The notes under the pieces were generated by a model. It was not told where the DNA came from. It made no database searches and saw nothing but the letters and a program-made list of their open reading frames with translations. This document shows, piece after piece, positions 45,301 through 56,245 of a stretch of DNA of 64,000 nt. Origin of the DNA: Halichondria panicea (Eukaryota > Porifera > Demospongiae > Suberitida > Halichondriidae); the NCBI RefSeq assembly GCF_963675165.1, contig NC_087381.1:5519378-5583377 (forward strand), read 5' to 3'. Within the stretch, counting starts at the first letter, position 1. Each line of letters starts with the position of its first letter. Made by a program: the position numbers and the translations under genes.

Positions 45301-48300
45301 CAGAAGCCTCTTTGTATCGGTACGTTATTGCATACTTTAAATATACCGAGGTAGTGCACGTCTCAGACTTAACGAAATTACAGCCATGTATGCATGGAAT
45401 TTAAGCATAAGTCTTGCAATGCATGACATCTATATAAATTATACATGCATGTATACATGAATGTTTAATAAAGATATTTTAGCAGAGCAATAATTATAGA
45501 GACATTGCATGTGTCTATTGTGCACGACCTTAATTTGTATTTGAACGTCCATACATGCATACTCTGTTTTTGTTGCTTAGTAAACAAAGTCATGCGTTTC
45601 ATCTAGCTATCAATTGAGATGCTGATGATTTGACTACCTAACTCTTATCTGCAAGGGAATTAACCGTAGCTACATAATTATGCTTAACAAATCATTCTCT
45701 CTTACAATGCACAAAATTATGTTTCAGCTGGCTGTGTAGCGGGTATACACCAGGATCATTCTTGGCCCAACACGGCACTAGGGTCTATTGCGCTGTCTCC
45801 TTGTCCATGTGCTGAAATGGGTGTGTTTGCAGGGAATGTCAGCAGACAGTGCTCTGGGTCAATCAGTGAGGGAGGTATGTGGAAGGATGAGCTTGACCTC
45901 AGCAGCTGTGAGACTACACTTTCAGACATATCCCAGGAATTGTGTGAGATTACACTAGTAAGTGGTTTGAATAAGTGTATAGTATAACATCTGTGTCATG
46001 TTTGTTATAGCCAGCTATAGGATTTAGCCACTTTAATTAATGTACTGAAAAATCATGGAGTATAGCAAGTCCATCGCAGTAAGAAATATATATAGTGTCC
46101 CTTAGTCAGTGTACTCACTTAAAGTGAAACAAATGATTGGCCCGGTGCCCCACCACCCAAGGTTTTACTCATGTCTGGATGGTAAACGTTGCTGTAAATA
46201 ATAATTATTATGCCTCGAGGCGTAGCCGCACGAGGGATACGGTAAAGCTGACTGTGTGTGTGTCTGTGTGTGTGTGTATTCCAGCAGTAACTGCTCAACG
46301 GTTGCAATGCGACGAAAACTAACAGCTTCTATAGGCTTCTAGCCACGTTCTCTTGGATTTTGATTCGTGGATTAGCAAACTAAAGCTTCTTTCTCTAGTT
46401 ATGGCTAGTTTGACTCACATTGAAGGCTGTTGCAGTCTCTTCAGAATCTTTCATAGCATCATCTGTTCGCACAAACTTTCTATTCAACATATGAGTTAGC
46501 CTTGAACTAAAGCGCTAGCTTTTTGTTAGCTACAAGACTCAAAAAATATCTGTTAAAACAGCTAGCTAGCAGTAGCCATTTGTGAAAATTGATCTCTTTG
46601 GACACACCCTTTAATTATTGCTGTGGATGTAATGCGCATGCGCGCTCATTCCCCATGTGTGAGAAAATAATATCCAAGATCCAGATCCAGATCCTCCTGG
46701 CAGAATCATCTTTGTCTTGAGGGCTAGGGCCTGGTAAGCCATAAAACACTACCATATAACAATATTAATATAGATAACAATATGCATGTACAGGTCTTTT
46801 CTTCTTAGATATTATATACACTGAACTACAGATCCTGGAAGAATCAATTTTCTTCTTTCTTGAGGTCCTGGTAAGCCACATAATACAACAATAGATGCAT
46901 GTAAATAAATGTTTTCTTCTCAGTGACTTTATATAGATAAGCTAACTTTAGATAACATTCTAATACTTTTGAGCGAAAGCAAAAACATGGCGAGAGGCAT
47001 TAGCACAGCGCCAGCTTGAACACTAGTTATTATAGGCACTCTCATCAAATACAACAACAACAACTCAAGCATCCAATCAGATTGCCAATATCACATCTAA
47101 GCCACAAAATCTGACTACAAATCAAATCGCCATGGTTACTTCAATAGTAGAGCAACTAACAGGAGAAGCTACTGTCAACCAAGAGGTAAACATTGTTACT
47201 TGAAGTCCAAATTAATTTTAATGACTCTTCACATGTCCATGCAGGTGAGGGACAACTATCTTCAAACAATCAACAATATTCAGCTAGCCGATGCTGAAGC
47301 CATCTATCAGAGCCAGTTGGCAATGAATTCATCAATAAGGTATCACATATATATATACAGCAGATTTAGGGGGGGGGGAGATATACGTAGGTGAACATGA
47401 CGCATGAGAAGTGATCATTGGAGCTTTACCTGCAGTTCAAGCAGAAAGTGGTAACCACGTGCACAAAATTCATATCCACGAAGACAGAACTGACTACAAA
47501 ATTAACCTTCCGGAAATTACCCGCTATAATTTTACGATAAATTATTGCAAGCTTGAACAACTCCAAATGCTTTGGCAACAGATTGCCGCTCATATACATG
47601 CACTTGCTCTTAAAAGTCCTTGGTCTTTCCCAAATGATTGCTGCTATAATAAGTATAATTATTGTACCATGCATGCAGTAGTGGTTTTTGCACTATGTCA
47701 ACACATAATAACTTTATAACGTTATACAATAGTTGTGAGCATTAATGTATCTTATTTTACTGGCATAGGATTCTTGCAAGCCTCAATTCATTTCTGGACA
47801 ATCTCAATATTTCAACTGTTTCCAGAAACTCCACAAGCAATCGGACTGTTTTCAGTTTCGAAACATTTGCTATCACAGTGCAAGATGTATACCCTGACAG
47901 TTTCCAGGGCCAGACATTTGTTGTTGATTTAGGACCTGTCGAAGAGGCAATTAACAATACTGGCGTTATCGACCAAGATGCTCTGATGAAATTTAATGGT
48001 GGTAAAGGTAATACAGCTGATAACAGATCAGACAACAAAAACTCAACAGCTTCTCTCCATTTAAGCCCATCAATTCTTGAGGATTGCCCAGCAACAAATC
48101 GTACCTCGCTTACGCAGAGATTAAGTTACTCTGTTTTCTTGTCTGGTGTGCTTTTCCTTCCTGAGAACAGAAGTACTAATCAGGTGGGATCTATCGTGGT
48201 AGCTGCAAGACTAGCTTGTCTGCAGACCAACAAGACAGTACCAGTACGGACAAGCTTTCTGATCAGGACGATGGTAATTATAAGAAACTTGAATCTTAAT

Positions 48301-50114
48301 AGCTATATACTTAATAAGTTACTTTGCCTGCAGGATAATATCAACAGCAGCAGTTGTGCTGTGTTTAACACTCAAGGTTAGCGACTAGAATAATTGAGGA
48401 CACTTTTACTATTATGAATCATCATGGTGAAATATCTTTAGTATAAGCTCACAAACAAAAAGTATACTGTCATAATGCCGACTATTTCAGATCGGTTTGG
48501 AGCTTGGGACACTGCTGGATGTAAAGAGATAGCCAGTTCCAATGGGAGAAAAGATTGCGAATGCAGACAATTGGGCCATTTTGGAATACTATTTGTAAGT
48601 TTATATTTGCATGGCAACGAAATTAATGAAATCACAACCTTTTATGCACCTCACGGTTACAGGATTTGAATCCAACTTCATTGCCTGAAAATCTTGCAAT
48701 TGCTTTGAGCACCATCACATACATTGGCCTGGGCTTGTCTGTAGTTTGTCTTCTGGTGTTCATGTTTACCATTTTTATCAGCAAGTAAGTGGAAGCCTGA
48801 TTACACCAACTTATAAGCTTGACATTTCTATTTCCTTCACAGGAAGCTACTCGCTGATAAGCAGAACCAAATTCTCATCAACATGAGTATTTCACTGATA
48901 TGTCTGTACTTCACCTTCCTCATTGGAGGGTTCACTGTTGGTGTCCCACCTCTCTGTGGATTCGTGTCTGCCCTCCTGCAGTACTTCTTCCTAGTGTTTT
49001 TCTCCTGGATGGCTGTAGAAGCTGTCTGGCTCTATATCAAACTGGTAGTGGTAATGGGATCTGATTCCCTCACATCCAAGTTCATGCTGAAGGCTGGGCT
49101 CCCAGCTTGGTGTAAGCAATCACTCGATTTAAACAGTGTTCGTTTATAATTATTATGCATGCATGTATACTTAAGGGATAATTCATTCAATTGAACGCAT
49201 GCACAACATTGTGCTTCTTGACTGTATAGTGATGATGATTTACCACTCCACATGCAGTACTCCCCTTCGTGATTGTAGCCATAAGTGCGGGGGCAGGCCA
49301 CCAGCACTACAACAATCCATACTAGTAAGTGAATCAAATCGTATATAAGATAAAATAAACTTGGCCGATTCTTTATGTTCAGCAAAAAAACATGGGTCTG
49401 GGGGCAATTAAGTCAAATCAAGTACTGTGGATCCTACAAGTTTTGTGTATAGTTACTTAACTCAAATCATCATAATTATGTAGTCTCAATACTGGAATAT
49501 TAGCTAGGGCATGTGCATGGATGTACCCCGTCATTCATTCATTCATATACACACATTACTATTGATTCAGCTGTCGTCCTACTGAATGGCCTTTCTATTT
49601 TGGATTCATTCTTCCTTTTGTCATCATCTACGTACTCAACTGGATTGTGTTTGTTGCCATCATGGTGTCCATTTGCAAGCATTATGTCAACGGAAACCTC
49701 TCACCACTAAAAGAGAGCTCCCAAAGTGAACAGTTCAGCAATTTTAAGAAGAACTTGACTATTGCAATGTGCCTATCGGTTGTACTTGGCCTGGGTTGGG
49801 GCCTTGGACTAGCATCAACAAGCTCTGGTCTGGTGGAGCTGTCATTTCCGTTCCAAGTGATATTCTCGATCTTTGTGGGCTCTCAAGGTGTGCTTATCTT
49901 CTTTTTTTATGGCCTTCGAAGTACTGATTTTTGCCAGACATGGATAAAACTCTTTAATTGCTCTAAATCTAACACTGATAACTTTGTGTCTTTTGAGAAA
50001 GGAAGTACTACTCAACGTACGGTTTCTGGCACTGCAGTAGAGGAGTTATCGAGCATGTCAAACACATTGCCGAGAAAACAGTACGCCCAACACAACGAAG
50101 AAAAAGAACTATAG
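42371..50114 (+). CDS. chimeric adhesion GPCR: lysozyme-like + vWA + PPC-like + two sushi + HormR + GAIN/GPS + 7TM
   Basis: Fifteen exons give an uninterrupted 1343-residue frame: 42371-42923, 43114-43686, 43788-44132, 44807-45037, 45119-45319, 45728-45957, 47036-47185, 47245-47339, 47769-48273, 48334-48376, 48491-48594, 48663-48784, 48843-49111, 49258-49324 and 49571-50114. Exons 1-3 are the receptor-family ectodomain (signal peptide [13 protein letters not shown]). In the sisters exon 3 splices, in phase 1, to a single-pass anchor; here the next phase-1 exon is a sushi domain and no anchor exon is seen in the 674-base intron. Exons 4-5 are two sushi domains and exon 6 is HormR. Exons 7-11 are GAIN and GPS, and exons 12-15 the 7TM. 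The tail is closely related exon by exon to the minus-strand GPCR at 16788-27848. MIDAS reads DESGN with Ile in place of the TNI threonine, and the leading CRV of the vWA domain is missing. The alternative is two genes, with a start near 44767 just before the first sushi domain. Confidence 0.78.
44807..45319 (+). CDS. two sushi (CCP) exons of the chimeric GPCR
   Basis: Exons 44807-45037 and 45119-45319 each encode one sushi module. Both begin with CPPL(L/P)..I(L/P)NG and continue through a YSPD/YAPD..(F/Y)DLGT.ATY.C core, and the second ends in GVWSG. Both are phase 1 on each side, so they can be inserted or lost without breaking the frame. The minus-strand GPCR lacks them and has three other Cys-rich modules in the equivalent place. 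A Met codon at 44767 lies in frame with the first module if the acceptor is ignored (MLVNWLILS..), so a separate short leader is conceivable. Confidence 0.85.
46208..46630. repeat. dispersed TATGCCTCGAGGCG element in GPCR intron
   Basis: TTATGCCTCGAGGCGTAGCC, then a GT run, then AGGCTTCTAGCCACGTTCTC and TTGATTCGTGG. This is the same order as in the element at 37675-38460. Non-coding. Confidence 0.65.
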
Positions 50115-51011
50115 GAACACGAGATAAAACAATAGTTGTATCACTTATACTTGTTTATTCCTATCCTTTTATGTGTATAATCCGATTGTGAATGTTGAGA
50201 CGGTCAGACGTTTATACTGTATATACATGTAGTAGGAAATGTTTGTGGGTTCTAATATCGCGGTTCAATCCCAGAAAACCACACCCACCAATAGCTTTGC
50301 ATGCATGTGAAGTATCGGTGCGTGGGAGTTTTGTTAACTGCTTTACCCTCGAAAAGGCACCTCACACAAATTTCCCGCTATACAGTATAGCATTAGTGAA
50401 ACGTCGCACTAAACATTTAGCCAATGATATGAGCTAGATTTCCACAATTTTATATCTAGATGTACATGTAGTGTATATTATAGTTTAACATTCCAATGAT
50501 GTGGCAATATCCCCCCATTTCCTCGAGGGAAAAAAGGGGGAGTTTGGTAAACTGCGGGGCCACTCCCTCACTGTGCCAACATTCATACCACTGCATGCCT
50601 GAACAGCAGCTTTTTAAAGCCTTATGCCGATGATTGCTTTGGCCGCTTGGTCACGTCATCTGCTAGGCCGCTTGGCCATACCGCATTCATTATAATTTAG
50701 CTTAATAATTTATTAATAATTACCTATACTCTAATCTGAGGGAGTGAATGTTTAAGCTCCCATAAGTATGAGAGAGTGGTGCAATGCCCCGACACCGAAG
50801 GCAGAGAAGTATGGTAAATACGAAATAAAGCGTTAATAACAACATTTTCAAACCATGCTATATATAAGGGTGGGAAGGGAGGGGAAGACTTTGCAGCTGA
50901 CAACTGAATATGTTTATGCTTGTGATAGAGCTAGCAGTATAGCTATAGTGCACAATAATTGTATTTAGCTGGGAATTTGAAGGTATGAAACTTTGTGGGG
51001 GATATCTTGAG
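50115..51011. other. spacer downstream of the chimeric GPCR, no gene seen
   Basis: AT-rich sequence with one MITE-like end (TTTCCCGCTATACAG, about 50370) and a C/G-rich inverted patch near 50513-50545 (CCCCCCATTTCCTCGAG, GGGAAAAAAGGGGGAG). Nothing coding is recognised. Confidence 0.5.
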
Positions 51012-52760
51012 CTAGGAAGTAGTCATGATTGCTTGAGAGTGATCAGAGTGTAGGTCGAACTGTGTCAGAGTGCATTTTGAGAGCAAGAGATCGGCCATTT
51101 TCAGTAAGCTCGAGGTGTGCGGTGATCCCATCATCGTTGCACCAATATATCCCACTCTTCCATATAGAGCAGAATTTTTGAAGAGTATAGGGACATCGTG
51201 CAATACTTTGCTAGCAGGGGCAAGGCGGAACGTGAATACTATCCTCAGAATGAGGACCTGAAGGCAGCGAGAATCGAAAAACTTGGTATCTTGAGAGGTT
51301 TCAAGTATCCAACCAAAGTGGTACTGCTTGATGCTTTGAGCATCTTTCCAAACTTGATCTGGAGTTTCGATTCGAATGAGTCCTGGAAAGAAAAGGTATC
51401 GAGCGTCAGACTCAGGAACAGAAGTATCTCTGTCAGTGGAAGAAGCAATCTCCTTTGAAAAAAAACTTGCTCATCTAAGATTTCTAAACACAGCTCTAAA
51501 TGAGACATGTAGGCAATCAGCATCTCTATATCGAAGCCATTAAATTCTTTCTTGAATTTCGACAAAGGCACCACTCCAGTGCTTGAAGCTAGCTTGCAGT
51601 GCTGGCGGAACCTTTAGGAACAAACACGTTTCCAGTGACTCGGGACAGAAGTGTAGCTTGGTCAATCACTATAATAAAGACTTCTCTGGAGAGGTGTCAT
51701 TGCGAAGAACAAGAGGAGACCTCTTTTATGCAGCTGGTCACAGATCTCTACAAGGTGAGGGACGGTGCTGGGTATGAAAGAAAGAATATCTTGGGTGCAT
51801 TTTGACAGATCCTTGCTAAGATTGCTCTTAATTTTTTCGTATACATTTTCCAAAGACAAAGCAAGGTAGATGTAAAAGGTGTGAGCATTCAGGCTGATTG
51901 TTTCTGGAGAGCGGAGAATAGTTTCTGAATCTGTTTTCTTGCTTTTGTCATATCATACGAACCAGCAAAGCGACAATCCATTGGAATGAACTCTTTGAAC
52001 TCAAACTTTTGATAATGGGGGCAAAGATTCCCTCTTTGGCTTGCGAATCTTCTCCCATTTCCTTCAACGTGTCGGCATGGCTACCAACTACTATCACATG
52101 TGCTTTGCCTTTCAGATTAGTGCACTGGTTTTGGACGAGGGTCAACCAACGATTCATGGAATCAATAATCACTTGCTCATTTTCTACAAGCTTATTAGCA
52201 CAGAGGATAATGATGGGTGGAGAGGTTGGAACAGCATCCAGCCAGCCATAGAATGCACCCACTGACAGAGCACTCGCCTGTAGTTGGTATATTGTAGCAC
52301 AATTTACACGGTTATTGATTACATTGTTACAGCATAGATAAAGAAGAGAGGGATTGGCAACAGAAGTTAAAACGTAGACTTTTGTGCAGGGGGTGTGGCT
52401 TAATCTTGAAACGATGCGTGTTGTCCCCCACCGTAACGCCGCGAAACACTTTACAGTATAACTGTACAGACATGAATACATGAATACAGACGGATGACAA
52501 AAGAGAAAAGAGGCTATCCTAATACTGGACGGAGTTTCCCGTTACAAACGCTAGAAGAAGTCATTTGCTGACCTTGCTGAGTGCACACACTCTCTGCCAA
52601 CTTGTACTCACCAATGCTGACTAGAGCTTTCACAATATCTTTCCACTGTATGCCAATATTTTTGATTTTGGCTGCCTGGAGACTTGCTATGTTGGCTCTT
52701 TTTATGGTTTTCAGTTAGTCATTGCCCAATCCAAATTGGTCACATTCCAGCTGACTCAGC
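51012..52760 (-). pseudogene. Roc-COR (Roco family) pseudogene
   Basis: Minus-strand fragments follow Roco order. A possible death-domain end (QWKDIVKALVSIG) is at about 52630, and a Roc GTPase part with VIVVGSHADTLKEM near 52080. A COR linker follows (SLNAHTFYIYLALSLENVY near 51870, VVPLSKFKKEF near 51560, YLFFPGLIR near 51390, and an ILETSQDTKFF.. LQVL block near 51280). The pieces sit in different frames: after 52010, between about 51940 and 51890, near 51690, near 51590 and near 51480. At least four frameshifts separate them, so a full protein cannot be made. No intron signals explain the changes. Sponges carry expanded Roco families, which fits. Identification of COR motifs is from memory of the family; the frame breaks are seen directly. 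Confidence 0.65.
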
Positions 52761-52842
52761 TGTTCCAGTGATGGGAACGAGGACAGAGGATCTATACATG
52801 TAGGAGAGATTTAGAAGCCAAGAGACTCATATAGCTATGTAG

Positions 52843-53251
52843 TACCGTATAGCGGGTAATTTTCGTGGTTGAGCAATATATTTAGTCATTTCGTGGATAA
52901 CATTTTTGTGGTTGCTGCTTGCACTGCAGGTAAAAGGTAAGCCTGCAAGGTCGCTTCATTCGTGGGTGAAATATTCATGGTCAGGCAAAATAACAATTGT
53001 GTTTGATGCATGCATGTCATAATATTAGTATAACTAACAACAAACTCAATGCCTTCTAAGGTATTTCTGATATAGTCTGCGCCGGCCATGGTAGGAGAAT
53101 GATGTAATTATTCTATGTATGATTTATAAACGTTGTATTAGAGAATATCCTGTATGTCCACAATCATGTGTGCATTGCTGGCCATGGTTTTGTTTGGGCA
53201 ATCCGCGAAAATTAATTTTAGTGCCCCTCGAAAATAACCCACTATACAGTA
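52843..53251. mobile_element. diverged, expanded relative of the CCGTATAGCGGGTAATTTTC MITE
   Basis: The left end TACCGTATAGCGGGTAATTT is intact. The right end CGAAAATAACCCACTATACAGTA is a diverged inverted copy. The middle holds TTCGTGG-type subterminal repeats plus unrelated sequence, making it nearly twice as long as the copy at 10615. Confidence 0.7.
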
Positions 53252-53471
53252 TTATACTTACAGAAAGCATAATTATTTAGATCAACAATGCACTTTACTA
53301 TCCTTATTGTTATGCAGTTAGTACAGTGCAGTAATGTATACTCATTTCCTCATGCAGAGCTTATATTTGAGATCCGTTTTCCTATAGTGTTTGGACGAGG
53401 CTGATGAACTGATAACTTCTGAGTGCCTGGGACAGATTGATATTCAACGTCCTGGGGTACTGTCCTATCAA

Positions 53472-53618
53472 GGTTCAGAGGTCAATACATGTACCCAAGA
53501 AGTGACAAGTTTTCAACTCGTATCCTATAAGGGTGGTCTAGTTCAGAGGTCAATACACGTACCCAAGAAGTGACAAGTTTTCAACTCGTATCCTAAGGGT
53601 GGTCTAGAGATTAAAGGT
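53472..53618. repeat. two-unit tandem repeat of about 75 bases
   Basis: GTTCAGAGGTCAATACA.GTACCCAAGAAGTGACAAG and the following GGGTGGTCTAG occur twice in direct succession with only a few differences. Confidence 0.85.
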
Positions 53619-53845
53619 CATATTCAAGAAGAAATGTTTTACAATAATACTTCAGCAGTCCATTTATTATTGCCATAATTACGAATTCAGAGGTCATTTC
53701 GCATTGATTGAAGTTAACATTTTCCATCACTCTAGCCATTAACACTCACTCAGGAAAACTATTGTGTATCCACCAGTTCTGCTACAGTGTATTTATTATA
53801 CTGGTATAGTACTATATTTATGACTGTGGTTTTGGGTATACTTTA

Positions 53846-54346
53846 TCAGAGCCGGAGGAAGCAAATATGAAGTGGTCAGGCCGGACCCATAAAGGGGGTC
53901 CGGGGGTCCTCCCCCGGGAAATTTTTTTTGAATGGTGCTTGCTGGTGCATTCTGGTGCATTTTGAGTAATATTTAATGAATTTGAAAATTGACATTTTAA
54001 TTGAGACAATCACAAAAATTAATATTGGTACAGGTATATGAGGTTGCACCTAAAACTTCTGAGACGGTGAATGATACCGGTTTGGAGAGGCACCAATGTG
54101 AGGACACTGAAAGGAACTCGATTGCAGTTTGGAGAGAGACATTTTCTTCTGGCTAGCAGCTAGATCTGACACTAGATAGCCTGTCCTGCGGTACTACTAC
54201 AGTATCTAGCTATTACCAGCACCGTTGAGTTAACAATTATTACCTGATTAATTTTTCATTAACGACCGTTACCAAATAAATAAGTGAATGCAAGAAAAGT
54301 GGTCAGGTTTTGGCCTGACCAACCTGACCGGTTCCGCCGGCCCTGA
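53846..54346. mobile_element. DNA transposon remnant with TCAGAGCCGGAGG ends
   Basis: TCAGAGCCGGAGGAAGC at the left and CCGCCGGCCCTGA at the right form imperfect TIRs, and AGTGGTCAGG occurs subterminally on both sides. The inner GGGGGTCCGGGGGTCCTCCC stretch is GC-rich against an AT-rich background. Non-coding. Confidence 0.6.
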
Positions 54347-54984
54347 TTTATGACTCTGTGAAAGTTTGTGTTGTTGTGCATGAGGTATACATAATTGGGT
54401 GTGCTGAATGATAGTCCAGAAGCCTGTAATGACTTTATGGCGTTGCGTGTATCCTGTGTCGTGTGCATGAAGTATATTATGCTAATTGGCTATACAGTCC
54501 CTGATGTTTTAGCCTTGCTTTCTTGCTATCAACTTGTATAATGTTGATATTGGCAGGGGCGGATCTATGGGGTGGGTTGCAACCCCCCCAACACTCACAA
54601 AAACTAGCTCAACCACACTTGTGTTGCTTGTGACTAAATGAGCAATGTGGTTAACTTACAAGCTGTGAACTATGATGTATTAGTACTGCCCTTTGCACTT
54701 GGAAGTTTAGGGCAAATAGTAATTGCAAAAAAACCACTTGAGATAATTAAGTGTAACAACTTATACATAAGTAAACCACAACACTATAGAGCAAGAGACC
54801 AAGCTTAAATTTTGGAATAAATATCAGGAAAAACGCACATTTGCCACAATATAGTCGCCATCACCTGGTCTCAGCTGAACCATGGGGCCCTGGGGTGTGT
54901 GTGATGTGTGGGTGGTGTAAGATGTGACAGTGGTGTGTGAGAGATGTGGGGTGTGTGTATGTGGGGGGATACGAGTGTGTAAGA

Positions 54985-56016
54985 TGCTTTCAACTCTATC
55001 AATAGGAAATCCGCCCTTCATAACGTCAGTGTGCTGTGTCCCCTCCTTGCACAAGTGCTCATCAACACATATATAGTCACCCTGTCCGCTTGTTTATCAC
55101 AAATGGGGGTGAAATTCAAAGTACAGAAGGCACTACCCAAGGCGACCCCCTGGCAATGGCCATGTATGCCATTGCCATTGCCACTATACCACTAATTAGA
55201 AAACTGAAGGAAAAGTGCCCAGATGTTAAGCAAGCCTGGTATGCAGACGATGCCACCGGAGCCGCCTCATGTAATAACCTAAGGTATTGGTGGAATGAAC
55301 TCTCTCGACTAGGGCCCCTCTATGGCTATCATCCCAACCCAGCCAAAACATACCTGGTTGTAAAAGAAGAGCATAAGGAGAACGCCACCTCTGCCTTTGC
55401 TAACACCGGAGTTCAGATCACTACAGAAGGCAAGCGCCACCTTGGAACTGCTATAGGCTCACACAGTTTTACCAAAGAATATGTCACTGGAAAAGTTGAG
55501 GAATGGACACAGGAAGTCGAACGCCTCGCTCGGGTTGCAGTATCACAACCCCAGGCTGCATATGCAGCGTTCACACATGGTCTCACAGGCAGATGGACTT
55601 ACCTACTTCGAACAATCCCAGACATACACAATCTCCTCTTCCCTCTAGAAACAGCAATAAAACATCTTCTCATCCCTGCTCTATCAGGCCTCCCATCTTG
55701 TTCAACGCTAGAAAGAGATCTACTCGCTCTCCCTGTGAGACATGGAGGATTGGGCATTGTCAACCCTACAACCCTACCCTCACAATTCTACAAGGCATCC
55801 GAAACAATATGTAAACCCCTAGTCTCTCTCATCGTGTCTCAAGACATGGATCAGAATGCAGACCCGATGATAACAGCAACCGCTAAAAGAGATGTGAGAG
55901 CCCTGAACCGTGCGGAACATGCTCAACAAGCCAATGATGTCAAGGACAAGTTACCCAGTGATCTGAAACGTCACGCAGATCTGGCAAGTGAAAAAGGAGC
56001 CTCATCATGGCTATCG
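54985..56016 (+). pseudogene. 5'- and 3'-truncated retrotransposon reverse transcriptase fragment
   Basis: The fragment begins inside the polymerase domain (AFNSINRKSAL), shifts frame once near 55072, then runs open through EGTTQGDPLAM and the catalytic YADD box (codons at 55240-55251). Then come GYHPNPAKT, a thumb-like region and LALPVRHGGLGI, ending near GASSWLSV. The family is a non-LTR-like RT of the kind common in invertebrate genomes; I cannot place the clade. No start region, endonuclease or complete C-terminus is present. Downstream, at about 56017-56106, it abuts an inverted piece of the receptor family's first exon, so a rearrangement breakpoint lies here. Confidence 0.75.
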
Positions 56017-56106
56017 GTTATACCAGGAGCCCATAAAGAGAAGGAGCGACTAAATTCAACGTACACTCGGGGATCACGTCTCGTAATTGCCGGTGAAACC
56101 GCACTT

Positions 56107-56245
56107 CTTGGATTCTATTCACTGCTGCTCTGACAACATCGGACCCGGATGCTTCTCTTTGCAAAGTCAAGTCCACTCCCTGAGCAGTCAGTAGAGGGAG
56201 CAGTGCACTGAGAGTAATCAGCACACTAAAAGTAGCAGTCTTCAT
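56107..56245 (-). pseudogene. inverted, truncated first exon of the receptor family
   Basis: From the ATG at 56245 the minus strand encodes the family signal peptide and the beginning of the lysozyme-like domain ([16 protein letters not shown], then NRIQ), after which similarity fades at about 56107. No later exon of the family follows. It is the left arm of a large inverted duplication whose right arm is the promoter and exon 1 of receptor copy 4. Confidence 0.88.

Larger units (their letters stand above)
53252..54984. other. gene-free stretch with transposon debris
   Basis: It contains a two-unit tandem repeat (53472-53618), a DNA-transposon-like element (53846-54346) and one hAT-like end (CAGGGGCGGATCTATGG at 54554). 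A GTGTGTGGG-type simple repeat lies before the reverse transcriptase remnant (about 54890-54970). No coding exon that I can defend. Confidence 0.55.

Noticed and set aside
47411-47719. Plus-strand open frame of 102 codons in an intron of the chimeric GPCR
   Set aside because: It overlaps a MITE-like end (AAATTACCCGCTATAAT) and has no domain or splice support.
53391-53573. Short plus-strand frame beginning MDEADELITSE
   Set aside because: It runs into a tandem repeat, and no neighbouring exon or family match is visible.
53472-53618. CRISPR-like direct repeats
   Set aside because: Only two adjacent units without spacers; the DNA is clearly eukaryotic.
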